DNA from: Juglans regia
Lineage: Eukaryota > Streptophyta > Magnoliopsida > Fagales > Juglandaceae
NCBI RefSeq assembly: GCF_001411555.2
Contig: NC_049901.1
Coordinates: 25,718,562-25,782,561 of the forward strand
Reading direction: 5' to 3'
Length of the DNA: 64,000 nt
A program made the translations under genes and the position numbers. Of the stretch, positions 45,951 to 56,934 are shown piece by piece. Every line of letters begins with the position of its first letter. Within the stretch, counting starts at the first letter, position 1. The notes under the pieces were generated by a model that saw nothing but the letters and a program-made list of their open reading frames with translations, was not told the origin of the DNA and ran no database searches.

Positions 45951-46670
45951 TGCAATCCACTTGGGACAAGTTTAGCAAGAGCCCAACATTCAAGATGGGG
46001 CTTGAAGGATGACGATCCAGTTTTAATTCATTCGATCAGCTACGGAAGAGGGCAATGACAAGACTTAAAAGGCTTTGGGCTCTTGAAGGGTTTCAACTTA
46101 TTTAATTCATTTAAAGAACTTATTTTATTAGTTTAGAATATTTGAGTTTATTATGGGAAGTACTTAAGGGGGCCTATGCAAGGGCATGTTGGGAAAGTTA
46201 TTATTTCATTGAACTAGGGTTAGGATTACTGTAGCCGAGTTACTGTAGCACGGCACTGTAGCCGCGACACTGTTCATCCAGGGGCACTTTTGGAAGATGC
46301 GGGTTTATTTTGGCTAGGGTTTCATTAGGTTTTGCTTTTAATACTCTATATAGCCTCATTCTAATCAGATTATGAAGTTTATGAAATTTGATGAATTTAT
46401 TCATTGTGAGTTGAGTTTTACTCCTCTTGTTCTTAATTGAACTTTTGAACTTATCAAAGGTAAATCACAACCTTTGTGGCGTTCCTCCTTTGTAATCTGG
46501 GTTCTTCAGACGGGTTCTTCAACGGGTCTAGATTTTAATATAATCTAGGTTCTTGAAACGAGTTCTCATCGGGTCTAGGTTCTCCATCCATTGACTTGAT
46601 TTTGGCTTTCTTGGGGAGTTTTCAAATTGATTGTGGGTTCAAGGGATTTCATTCCCGCGGGTTCATATCA
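45863..46670 (+). repeat. Array LTR 4 (right end of array)
   Basis: 808 bp. Unlike LTRs 1-3 it ends CAAATTGATTGTGGG and is not followed by a PBS but by integrase sequence at 46,671. The array is therefore joined to L1b material by recombination. Confidence 0.93.
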
Positions 46671-47746
46671 CATGGGTAGACAAATCTATGGACTTTGTTT
46701 TGGGGCTGCCTAGGACCAAAAGGGGTAGAGATTCTATTTTTGTTGTTGTGGATAGATTCAGTAAGATGGCACATTTCATTCCATGCCATAAAACAGATGA
46801 TGCAACAAACATAGCTGACTTGTTTTTCTGGGAGATAGTGCGACTCCATGGTGTAGCTAGGAGTATTGTTTCTGATAGGGATGTTAAATTCCTTAGCTAC
46901 TTTTGGAAGGTGTTGTGGGGGAAATTGGGTACTAAGCACTTATTTTCCACTACTTGTCATCCACAGACTGATGGTCAGACTGAAGTAGTTAATAGGACTT
47001 TAACTCAGCTTTTACGCACTGTTGTTCATAAGAATTTAAAAACTTGGGAGGATTGTTTGCCATTTATAGAGTTTGCATATAATAGGACGATGCATACTAC
47101 TACTTCATACTCTCCTTTTGAAATTGTTTATGGATTTAATCCACTTACTCCTTTGGATTTGATGCCTTTACATGTTGATGACAGGAGTAGTTTGGATGGA
47201 CAAAAGAAGACGGAGTTGGGGAAGTCACTTCATGAGAGGGTACGGCTTCAAATTGCCCAAAAGAATGAAAGGGTTGCTTCCCAAGCCAAAAAAGGACGAA
47301 GACGTGTCATCTTTGAACCAGGAGATTGGGTTTGGGTTCACATGCGCAAAGAAAGATTCCCAGCCCATAGAAGGACTAAGTTGCATCCTCGAGGAGATGG
47401 ACCTTTCCAAATTCTTGAGAAAATTAATGACAATGCATATAAAGTGGATCTTCTAGGTGAGTATAAAGTTTCTGTAACTTTCAATGTTTCTGATCTTTCT
47501 CCTTTTGATGTAGGTGAAGATTCGAGGTCGAATCCTTTTGAGGAGAGAGGGAATGATAGGAACCAACTCTATTCTTTTCTCCCTTTCTTTTCCAAGAAAG
47601 GTGAGTCTCTTGTTGCCAGGCGTGCTTTCAATGCAGACATTATTAAGGTGGATGATGCAGAGCAACAGAGAGAGAACATTTTCCATACTAGATGCCATGT
47701 CAACAATAAGGTATGTAGTATGATCATTGATGGGTGTGGAACGTGA
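46671..47746 (+). pseudogene. L1b integrase fused to protease N-terminus (open 371-aa frame)
   Basis: Frame 46,631-47,746 starts in the LTR and enters the integrase core at [16 protein letters not shown]. It keeps SDRD and TDGQTEVVN (all three acidic catalytic positions present) but lacks the zinc finger. It runs through the integrase C-terminus and PPT region into the LTR start (GNDRNQ). A ~30-bp pyrimidine-rich linker ([11 protein letters not shown]) then joins it to the gag/PR boundary ([13 protein letters not shown]) and PR start ([10 protein letters not shown]), ending at 47,746. This 3'-to-5' order is what is left of a tandem or circular junction after loss of the LTR and gag. Not a functional product. 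Confidence 0.85.
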
Positions 47747-48158
47747 TGAGAAGTGTCAGGAACTGTGGAACTAGGGTTAGGGTTACTGTAGCCGCCGTAC
47801 AGTAGTTGCGGCACTATTCACTCAGGGGCAATTTTGGAAGATGGAGATTTATTTTAACTAGGGTTTTAATTAGGTTTTTGTTTAAATACTCATTGTAGCC
47901 TCATTTTAATCAGTTTATGAAATTTGATGAATTTGTTCATTGTGAGTTGAGTTTTACTCATCTCTTTCTTAATTGAACTTTTGAACTTATCAAAGGTAAA
48001 TCACAACTTTTGTGACGTTCCTCCTTTGTAATTTGGGTTCTTGGGACGGGTTCTTCAACGGGTCTAGGTTCTCCATCCTTGACCTGATTTTGGCTTTCTT
48101 GGGGTGTTTTCAAATTGATCATGGGTTCAAGGGATTCCTTTCCAGCGGGTTCATATCA
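47747..48158 (+). repeat. L1 LTR 3' part
   Basis: From about 47,768 (GAACTAGGGTTAGGG) to GGGTTCATATCA at 48,158. A ~45-bp internal deletion removes the AATATAATCTAGG region. The short stretch 47,747-47,767 is junction sequence. Confidence 0.85.
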
Positions 48159-48385
48159 AGGTCCATCTTGGTGCCCATTATTACCCTCTCCTCAAAGGGA
48201 TTCGACCTCAAATCTCCACCTACATCAAATGGAGAACAACCAGAAACATTGAAAGTATCAAAAACATAATATTCACTGGGAAGATCCACTTTATATGCAT
48301 TATCATTAATTTTCTCAAGAATTTGAAAAGGTCTATCTAACCTACTCTTGTCATCAATAAGCAAAAGCATCAAAGTTAAAGAAGT
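48159..48385 (-). pseudogene. Inverted LTR start, PPT and integrase C-terminus
   Basis: 48,159-48,180 is the first 22 bp of an L1 LTR in minus orientation. It is followed by a complementary PPT (TTACCCTCTCCTC) and integrase C-terminal codons ([20 protein letters not shown] in frame 48,119-48,373). Together with the plus-strand LTR on its left, it mirrors 4,440-4,720. Confidence 0.85.
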
Positions 48386-49018
48386 TTGTCAATTGCTTGG
48401 AGTGTCGGTCCATTGATTCTCTTCTACTTCATTGTCCATGCTTTTGTGTTTGAATTCAATTGGTTGGTTTTCACAATTGAATATTGCTGTTTGTGGATGA
48501 ATTAGAGAAAAGAAAAGAAAGGAAAAGAAAAGAAAAGAAAATTCGAAAAAAAAAAGAAAAGAAAAAGATGAAGAAAAGAGAATGTAGCATATTCAAAGTT
48601 GCTACATAGTTACAACAAAGAGAAAGAAAGAAATTTGTTGATTAAACCATATGATCCAAGCGGCTGCTGCATACATCACTCAAGTTGGCATCTTGTCTTA
48701 CTGTTACTCTTTCATTCGTATAACTTCATTGATTCTCGTGTCATTTTTATTCTTTCATGTTTCTCTTGTTCTTGTTTTCTGGATCTAATTACTAGTTGGG
48801 AGAAAACATGGTTGCCTTGTCTTGATTGAGTTCATTTAATTCTGAAAGAACTTGAGTGGGAAGGCTCTTGAGGTAAAAGGCAAGAGAGTGTGAGACTATT
48901 ATTGGAAAAAAGGCCAATTAAGAGTGAAACACGAGTGAAGTGTCATTATTCGAGTGTAAACACGTAAGAGAGTGTGTGAGGTTTTCCACTAACTTTCTTT
49001 TTGTGCAGCACATTATAA
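48386..49018 (+). other. L1b gag leader without LTR or PBS
   Basis: The leader begins abruptly at TTTGTCAATTGCTTGGAG, so LTR, PBS and the first ~200 bp are missing. A GAAAA purine tract (about 48,504-48,575) and GTGCAGCACATTATA lead to the gag ATG. Confidence 0.8.
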
Positions 49019-50300
49019 TGTCTCATCGGAGTAGCTCATCACTAAGGGGGAGAGCACAGATAACTCATCCTTTGCGTTGCAAGCCATGCAAGAACAGTTT
49101 GAGTGGTTGAACTTGGTGTTAGGTGAAGTGAGGGATAGGATGGATCATCAAGAAGCAGCGATTAGAAATCTACAAGGTAGGAGGGATAGGAGGCGATGTG
49201 AGCATAGAGTTGAAAATCAGTATGAGAATGAAGGAGATGGTGAGGAAGAGGAAGATTTAGCATCTGACGTTGGGTCGGGTAGAAATAGAGGAGTTAGGCA
49301 TGAAAGAGGACTTGAGGGGAATCTAAGGGGTCGGGATGGTCTAGATAGAGACCTTGGTAGCATCAAAATGAAAATACCATTTTTCCAATGTAGAACTGAC
49401 CCTGAGGTTTATCTAGAGTGGGAGAAAAAAATAGAGTTGGTGTTTGATTGCCATAAGTACTCTGAGGAGAAGAAAGTGAAGTTGGCAGTAATTGAGTTCA
49501 CTGATTATACTATTATTTGGTAGGATCAATTAGTGACCAATAGGAGAAGGAATTATGAGAGGCCTATAGAGACATGGGGAGAGTTGAAAGCTCTCATGAG
49601 GCGGAGATTTGTTCCTAGCCATTACTATAGAGACCTTTACCAGAAATTACAAAATCTTACACAGGGGTCTATGAGTGTGGAGGATTACCATAAGGAGATG
49701 GAGGTGGCGATGATTCGGGCTAATATAGAGGAGGACCGAAAGGCCACCATGGCTAGATTTTTGAGTGGGTTGAATAGGGACATAGCCAATGTAATTGAAT
49801 TGCAGTATTATGTGGAGATAGAGGATATGGTGCACATGGCTATGAAGGTGGAGAGGCAATTAAAGAGAAAAGGGACAGCAAGGTACACTTCGGTTTCTAG
49901 CACTACTTGGAATCAAAATGGGATAGGAATGATCCAGCTGAAGCAAAGAAAAAGACCGAACCACCTAAGGGAAAAGATGAGGGAACAAGCAACAAACCCA
50001 AGGTAGAATCCCAACCTTCACGGAATAGAGATATCAAATGTTTTAAGTGTTTGGGTTCAAGGCACATTGCTTCTCAATGTCCAAATAGGAGGGTGATGAT
50101 TATGCGTGACAATGAGGAGGTGATGACTGAGAGTGAGGATGATAGTGATGAGGTGCCCGAGTTGGATGATGCTAGTGATGATGATGGAGTGGTATACCCT
50201 GTGACAGGTGAGTCTCTTGTTGCCAGGCGTGCTCTTAATGCACACATTAAGGTGGATGATGCAGAGCAACAGAGAGAACATTTTCCATACTAGATGCCAT
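49019..50300 (+). pseudogene. gag: L1b gag with CCHC knuckle, several breaks
   Basis: ATGTCTCATCGG at 49,019 is the conserved start, but a small indel in GAGAGCACAGATAAC shifts the frame within 15 codons. 49,077-49,523 holds the gag N-terminal half, ending in TGG to TAG at 49,521. 49,533-50,006 holds the second half (RRRFVPSHYYRDLYQKLQNL, SVEDYHKEME). A lost A near 49,910 shifts to frame 49,907-50,293, with CCHC knuckle CFKCLGSRHIASQCP, the acidic EDDSDEVPELDDASDDDG segment and the PR approach. The sole near-full-length L1b gag in the window. Confidence 0.88.
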
Positions 50301-51963
50301 GTCAACAATAAGGTATGTAGTATGATCATTGATGGAGGGAGTTGTACTAATGTGGCTAGCACTACTTTGCTTGAGAAATTGAATTTACCAACCTTAAAAC
50401 ACTCTAGACCATACAAATTGTAGTGGTTAAATGATTGTGGAGAGGTTAGGGTGGATAAACAAGTGTTAGTTACTTTTTCTACTGGGAAGTATCAAGATGA
50501 GGTGCTTTGTGATGTTGTGCCTATGCATGCGGGCCATATTTTGTTGTGGAGGCCGAGGCAGTATGATAGGAGAGTGACACATGATGGGTTCAAGAACATG
50601 TACAGCTTTGAAAATGAGGGCAAAACAATTAAACTTGCTCCTTTAACTCCAAGCCAGGTCTATGAGGACCAACTGAAATTGAAAAGTGAGGTTGCTCAAA
50701 AAAAAAAGAGTGAAAATGAGAGTGATCAAAAAAAGAAGAGTGAAAAAGAAAGTAGAGAGGTGGCTGAGAGTAAAGAAAAAAGAGTGGAGCCACGAGAGAA
50801 AAAAGAAAGAGAGTCTTCTGAGAGAAAATGAAAGGCAAAAGTGAGTTTCTATGCAAGAGAGAGTGAGCTTAAGAGGGCTTTCTTCGCAGATCGCCCTATG
50901 ATTTTTCTTGTCTATAAAGAGTCTTATCTTACTCTTGATGAAACTAACCAGTCTCTTCCTAGTTTGGCTGTTTCTTTGTTGCAGGAGTTTGAGGATGTAT
51001 TCCCAAAAGAGAAGCCAAATGAGTTGCCACCCATTAGAAGCATTGAGCACCACATTGATTTTGTGCCCGGGGCTGCTATTCCAAACCGACCAGCCTATAG
51101 GAGTAATCCAGAGGAGATAAAGGAGCTTCAGAGGCAAGTTGAGGATTTGATGAGCAAGGGGTACGTGAGGGAGAGCATGAGCCCTTGTGCAGTACCAGTG
51201 CTACTAGTGCCAAAGAAGGATGGGATGTGGAGGATGCGCATTGATTGCAGGGTGGTCAACAATATCACGGTAAAGTATCGTCATCCCAGTCCCAAATTAG
51301 ATGATATGCTTGATGAATTGCATGGCTCATGTATTTTCAGTAAAATTGATCTTAAAAGTGGGTACCATCAAATTAGAATGAAAGAGGGTGATGAATGGAA
51401 AACTGCTTTTAAGACTAAGTATGGGTTTTATGAGTGGTTGGTTATGCCATTTGGACTTACAAATGCGCCCAGTACTTTCATGAGATTAATGAACTATGTC
51501 CTACGTGCAATCATAGGCAAGTTTGTGGTTGTGTACTTTGATGATATCTTAGTGTACAACAAGAACTTAAATGAACATATTGAGCATTTGAGATATGTGT
51601 TTGATGTGTTGAGATGTGGAAAGTTGTATGCTAATTTCAAGAAATGTGCCTTTTGCATGGAAAAAGTTGTTTTTCTTGGTTACGTTGTTAGTACAAAAGG
51701 TATTGAGGTGGATGAAGAGAAAGTCAAGGCCATCAAGGAGTGGCCAACGCCAAAAAGCATCACTGAGGTAAGAAGCTTTCATGGCTTAGCTAGCTTTTAT
51801 CGGCGTTTTGTTAAAGACTTCAGCACCATTGCTGCACCACTCACTGAGGTAATTAAAAAGAAGGTTGGGTTTCATTGGGGGGCTAATCAAGAGAATGCTT
51901 TTGCCACTAGTAAAGAAAGCTTGTGCTCTGCACCTGTGTTAGCTTTACCTGATTTTAACAAAG
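50301..51963 (+). pseudogene. pol: L1b PR-RT, cut at the start of RNase H
   Basis: PR keeps [15 protein letters not shown] (frame 50,208-50,423), ending at a CAG to TAG change at 50,421. 50,451-50,831 is the rest of PR and a charged linker with only two 10-residue repeats, ending in TGA at 50,829. 50,841-51,963 carries RT complete: [43 protein letters not shown], and the thumb to LPDFNKAF. At about 51,963 it runs into TCTGC-rich foreign sequence, so RNase H and integrase are missing. Confidence 0.88.
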
Positions 51964-53656
51964 CTTTTGACTCTGTCTCTGCTTTGCTCTGCTCTGCTCT
52001 GTTATGCTCTGCTCTGTTTGGGTTGGTACCAACTTCTCTGTCTCTGAGTGCACCCACTTTGGAAACAAAGAGGTTTTATTGTGGTCTTTCCTGTGTGCAC
52101 ACTCAGGGCTCCGAGAAGAATAAAGGAAAGATTTCACCTCTGTCTCTGCCTGGTTTGGCCACCAGGGTTAGCACAACTGATAGGAACTAAGGTGGGCCTA
52201 CTCTTAAAGATCCTTTGCAAGTTCCAGATGGGCCAATTACAAGATCAAGGGCCAAGAAGATCAAGGAAGTAATGCAAGGATTGGTGTAATCCACTTGGGA
52301 TGAAGCCAGCAAGAGCCCAACACTGAAGATGGGTCTGAAAGAAGAAGAACCAGCTTTGATCCACTTTATTCAAGCTGTGGAAGACATGACTTAGAGATAC
52401 GGCCTACTATTATTGGAGGCTTCCAATTTGGTTAAATGATTTATTTTATTAGTTTAGAATAAGTGGGCTTGAGGATGCTTGGCTCACATGCCTTATTTCT
52501 TTTGAACTATGTTTTTGGGTAGGCCTTGTATTTTGGCTAAGGGCTTATTTGGAAAGTTACATTTTAGGAACTAGGGTTTCATCAATTTATTGTAGGGGTT
52601 ACTGTAGCTGCGTGTACTGTTTCATCAAGGGTGATTTTGGGTAAAAGGGGCTTTATTTTGGCTAGGGTTTTGATTAGGTTTGGCTTTAAAAACTCTTTGC
52701 AGCCTCATTTGAGAGATTAAACAATATTGAATTTTATTTGTGAGTTGAGTTTTCTCCTCTTATTCTTGATTGAACTCTTGAACTTATCGAAGGTAATTCA
52801 CAACCTTTGTGGCGTTCGTCCTTTATAATTTGGGTTCTTGAGACGGGTTCTTCAACGGGTCTAGATTTTAATATAATCTAGGTTCTTGAAACGAGTTCTC
52901 ATCGGGTCTAGATTCTCCATCCTTGACTTGATTTTTGGCTTTCTTGGGGAGTTTTCAAATTGATTGTGGGTTCAAGGGAATTCATTCCCACGTGTTCATA
53001 TCAACAACCCTATCATGGGGGTCAAACATGGTCTCTGCTCTGTTTGATGCTCTGTTTTGATCTGATGATGATACTCAGTTTATGTTATGTCAAAGCACTA
53101 TTGGTTTTACTTGTCTTAAAACTATCGCTCTGTTACTTTTGAAAATATATTATGTTCTGCATGATAACTCTGGAAAATATTCTGTTCTGCAAGCTCTACT
53201 TTGTAAATGCTCATGTTTGCACGCAATCATATGATTTCTGCTTACTGAGTTGCTGATAACTCACCCCCTATCATTATAATATTTTTTAGATGATGTGGAG
53301 AGTTCAAATGAGGACCTGGATTAGATTGCTGTTTGTGTTTAAGCTGAGGAGATGTTGGTTGAAGAAGGACTTCTGGTGATCTTAGTTTTAATGTCTTTGA
53401 GTTTTATTAATATCTTGAGTTTCAGTAAGATTTATAAAATTATTGGTTGGGTTGTTATGACTACCGAGAGATTACAGATTGCTTAGTTTATTTTAGCTGC
53501 AGTAATGACTTTGTGGAGTTTTCAAGGTCGTTATTTAGAACTCTTGATATTGAGTTTCGCTATTAAAGATTTGAGTTTTATTTTAGTTGTGTTGGAAAAT
53601 AAGTTCTTAAGAGACAGGTAGTAAGTCTCCATACCATCCGGATTTGGGGCGTTACA
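51964..53656 (+). repeat. T2 LTR 3' part, split by a solo L1b LTR
   Basis: 51,964-52,177 has CTCTG/CTCTGC repeats. 53,004-53,656 ends CCATCCGGATTTGGGGCG then TTACA, a typical plant gypsy LTR end (the start would be TGTAA). TACTGAGTTGCTGATAACTCACCCC-like text near 53,240 also fits Tekay-type LTRs. The joins on both sides are to L1b RT sequence that overlaps instead of being continuous, so the piece was not placed by one simple insertion. Confidence 0.7.
52178..53003 (+). repeat. Solo L1b LTR with perfect TSD acaac
   Basis: An 826-bp LTR (TGATAGGAACT to TTCATATCA). It is flanked by acaac at 52,173-52,177 and acaac at 53,004-53,008. It has the L1b-type start with GGCCAATTACAAGATCAAGG. Confidence 0.94.
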
Positions 53657-56106
53657 CCATCAAATTAGAATGAAAGAGGGTGATGAATGGAAAACTGCTT
53701 TTAAGACTACGTATGGGCTTTATGAATGGTTGGTTATGCCATTTGGACTTACAAATGCGCCCCGTACTTTCATGAGATTAATGAACCATGTCCTACGTGC
53801 ATTCATAGGCAAGTTTGTGGTTGTGTACTTTGATGATATCTTAGTGTACAGCAAGAACTTAAATGAACATATTGAGCATTTGAGATATGTGTTTGATGTG
53901 TTGAGATGTGAAAAGTTGTATACTAATTTCAAGAAATGTGCCTTTTGCATGGAAAATGTTGTTTTTCTTGGTTATGTTGTTAGTACAAAATGTATTGAGG
54001 TGGATGAAGAGAAAGTCAAGGCCATCAAGGAGTGGCCAACGCCAAAAAGCATCACTGAGGTAAGAAGCTTTCATGGCTTAGCTAACTTTTATCGGCGTTT
54101 TGTTAAAGACTTTAGCACCATTGCTGCACCACTCACTGAGGTAATTAAAAAAAATGTTGGGTTTCATTAGGGGGCTAATCAAGAGAATGCTTTTGCCACT
54201 ATTAAAGAAAGGTTGTGCTCTGCACCTGTGTTGGCATTACTTGATGATGAGAACCAAGATTGGCCTAGTTTTAAAGATCATTTGCAACTTCCAGATGGGC
54301 CAAGAAGATCAAGGAGACAATGCAAAGATTGATGCAATCCACTTAGGACGAGTTTAGCAAGGGCCCAACATTCAAGATGGGGCTGGTTGTGATTTACGTT
54401 TGAAGCCCCATAAACTTCATTGTGGGTTCAAGGGAATTCATTCTCGCGGGGTTCATATTACCTGATTTTAACAAAACTTTTGAGATCGAATGTGATGCCT
54501 CAGGAATAGGGATTGAAGCCATTTTGATGCAGGATAGGTGGCCCATAGTCTTCTTTAGTGAAAAGTTAAGTGGGGCATCCCTGAAGTACCCTACTTATGA
54601 CAAAGAGCTTTATGCTCTTGTTTGTGCATTAGAGACTTGGCAGCACTACCTTTGGCCAAGGGAATTGGTGATCCAACCAATCATGAATCATTGAAGCATC
54701 TCAAGGGTCAAGGTAAGTTGAATAAAAGGCATGCAAGATAGATGGAATACATTGAGACTTTTCCCTATGTCATCCGTTACAAGCAAGGTAAGGAGAACAT
54801 TGTTGCTGATGGTCTATCTCGGAGGTATGTACTTACTTCTATGAGTGCTAAAATGCTTGGGTTTGAACATGTGAAAGACACGTATGCCGATGATGCTGAT
54901 TTTTCTAATGTGGATGTGGCATGTGATAAGGCGACATTTGGTAAGTTTTACAAGCATGATAGTTATTTGTTTAAAGAAAGCAAACTTTTTCTGCCAAATT
55001 GTTCTATGCATGAGTTATTGGTGCGTGAGGCACATGGTGGGTGATTAATTGGTGCGTGAGGCACATGGTGTCAAGAAAACTTTAGACATTTTGCATGAAC
55101 ATTTCTTTTGGCCTAAGAGGAAGAGAGATGTTAACCGTATTTGTGGAAGGTGCATTACATGCAAAAAGGCCAAATCTAAGGTTTTGCCACATGGGTTGTA
55201 TACACCCTTACCCGTTCATAGTGAGCCATGGGTAGACATATTTATGGACTTTGTTTTGAGGCTGCCTAGGACCAAAAGGGGTAGAGATTCTATTTTTATG
55301 GTTGTGGATAGATTCAGTAAGGCACATTTCATTCCATGCCATAAAACAGATGATACCACAAATATAGCTGACTTGTTTTTCTGGGAGATATGCGACTCCA
55401 TGGTGTACCTAGGAGTATTGTTTCTGATAGGGATGTTAAATTCCTTAGCTACTTTTGGAAGGTGTTGTGGGGGAAATTGGGTACAAAGCTCTTATTTTCC
55501 ACTACTTGTCATCCGCAGACTGATGGTCAGATTGAAGTAGTTAATAGGACTTTAACTCAGCTTTTACGCACTATTGTTCATAAGAATTTAAAAAACTTGG
55601 GAAGATTGTTTGCCATTTATAGAGTTTGCATATAATAGGACGATGCATACTACTACTTCATACTCTCCTTTTGAAATTGTTTATGGATTTAATCCACTTA
55701 GTCCTTATGATTTGATGCCTTTACCTATTGATGGCAGGAGTAGTTTGGATGGACAAAACAAGGCGGAGTTGGTGAAGTCACTTCATGAGAGGGTACGGCT
55801 TCAAATTGCCCAAAAGAATGAAAGGGTTGCTTCCCAAGCCAATAAAGGACGAAGGCGTGTCATCTTTGAACCAGGAGATTGGGTTTGGGCTCACATGCCC
55901 AAAGAAAGATTCACAGTCCATAGAAGGACTAAGTTGCATCCTTGAGGAGATGGACCTTTCCAAATTCTTGAGAAAATTAATAACAATGCATATAAAGTGG
56001 ATCTTCCAGGTGAGTATAAAGTTCCTGCAACTTTTAATGTTTCTGATCTTTCTCCTTTTGATATAGGTGAAGATTCGAGGTCGAATCCTTTTGAGGAGAT
56101 GGGGAA
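53657..56106 (+). pseudogene. pol: L1b RT-RNase H-integrase, heavily mutated
   Basis: It begins inside RT ([15 protein letters not shown]). 53,670-54,170 keeps YFDDILVY and ends at TGG to TAG (54,168). It is interrupted by a small solo LTR (54,245-54,460). 54,466-54,694 is RNase H ([17 protein letters not shown]), frame-shifted before HESL. 54,742-55,044 runs to the integrase zinc region after another TGG to TAG (54,739). A short tandem duplication of the VREAHGG codons with loss of neighbours lies at 55,021-55,070. 55,049-55,540 is the zinc motif and core, with one lost codon in RFSKAHF and a shift near 55,390. 55,390-55,635 has SDRD and TDGQIEVVN. 55,610-55,945 is the C-terminal part, ending at CGA to TGA (55,943). 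It ends with a purine tract before 56,107. Confidence 0.88.
54245..54460 (+). repeat. Internally deleted solo L1a LTR (216 bp) with near-perfect TSD
   Basis: It starts TGATGAGAACC and ends TTCATATTA. Most of the LTR middle is lost and a small rearranged piece (GTTGTGATTTACGTTTGAAG) is kept. The flanks are cttga (54,240-54,244) and cctga (54,461-54,465). The neighbouring coding sequence (LALPDFNK) shows the target was cctga. Confidence 0.87.
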
Positions 56107-56128
56107 TGATAGGAACCAAGGTGGGCCT

Positions 56129-56934
56129 TGATGCAAACCAAGGAGTTGGACATGCTAATCATACAAGTGGGAATGGAGCTGAATTTGTACAAGACCCTTT
56201 GTCATTTCCTAGTGGCCCAATTACAAGACTTAGAGCCAAACGTTTCAAGGAAGCACTAAATGGGCTAATCCAAGAGAATTGGGCTGATTCTAAAAAGACC
56301 AAGATGGGCTCAAATAATATTCAAGACTTAATCCATGTCATCAAGGCAATTGAAGAGGCTAATTAGCACATAGAAATATGATGAATGGTCTGACCATTAA
56401 AGGACTTGAATTTGTTAAGTTTCAAGAATATTAAATAGGTGAATGAACTTGGTCTTGCCTGGGTACGTGAAATATATTGAATTTAGTCATTTAGTCATTT
56501 CTGGCTGCCTCTAGAAGTCCAAGCGGCCTAAATTTCGTGGGACTTGTTATGTTAATATTTGTGTTACTTTTAAAGCTGTAGTTATGACTTTTCCTATTCT
56601 TGGAGGGTTGTTCCAAGTATATAAAGGGGTTATTTCGAGTTTTAATAGCAGATTGGAAATTTCATAAACTTATTTGTTTTTGTGAGGTCTTGTGTTCCTC
56701 TTGGTTCTTCAAAGAACTCCTTGAACTTATCAAGTTAATCTTGTGGCGTTCAAGCTCCAAACTTATCACCTTGATTCTGATTTCTGGGTGTGGCGTTTTC
56801 AATCCTTCGTAGTCTTGGTTCTCATCTAGTTGGGTGACTGGTCAAGGCTCAACAAATCTTGTCAATACGATCTTGGGGTTCCAAGCCATCATTGTTATCG
56901 GGTTTCATCACAATTGTTGGTGAAGTTCATATCA
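56129..56934 (+). repeat. Solo LTR of a related family (L2) with perfect TSD ggcct
   Basis: An 806-bp LTR from TGATGCAAACC to GTTCATATCA. It is flanked by ggcct at 56,124-56,128 and 56,935-56,939. Its first 240 bp stay open (frame 56,067-56,366) and encode GPITRLRAKRFKEALNGLIQ, the counterpart of the L1b tail GPITRSRAKKIKEAMQGLVQ. The rest is clearly different from L1. It is thus a second CRM-like family with an LTR-encoded polyprotein end. Confidence 0.92.
56618..56626 (+). promoter_or_regulatory. TATA box in the L2 LTR
   Basis: TATATAAAG in the middle of the LTR, the best TATA match among the LTRs here. It would place the start of RNA (R region) about 30 bp downstream. Confidence 0.6.

Larger units (their letters stand above)
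33378..46670 (+). mobile_element. Tandem array of three L1a units sharing four LTRs
   Basis: The LTRs are at 33,378-34,183, 37,542-38,348, 41,701-42,507 and 45,863-46,670. The three internal regions are 3,352-3,358 bp, and LTR starts are spaced 4,164, 4,159 and 4,162 bp apart. Each inner LTR is directly preceded by a PPT and directly followed by a PBS, so it belongs to both neighbours. There is no target duplication between units. This head-to-tail form arises from recombination between LTRs, not from three insertions. The second and third LTRs share private variants (GAGATAGGTTC, TTTTCATATAATC), pointing to a recent duplication step. Confidence 0.95.

Noticed and set aside
33378..46670. Three independent neighbouring insertions of the same element
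   Set aside because: Adjacent units share a single LTR with PPT and PBS on its two sides and have no target duplications, so independent insertion does not fit.
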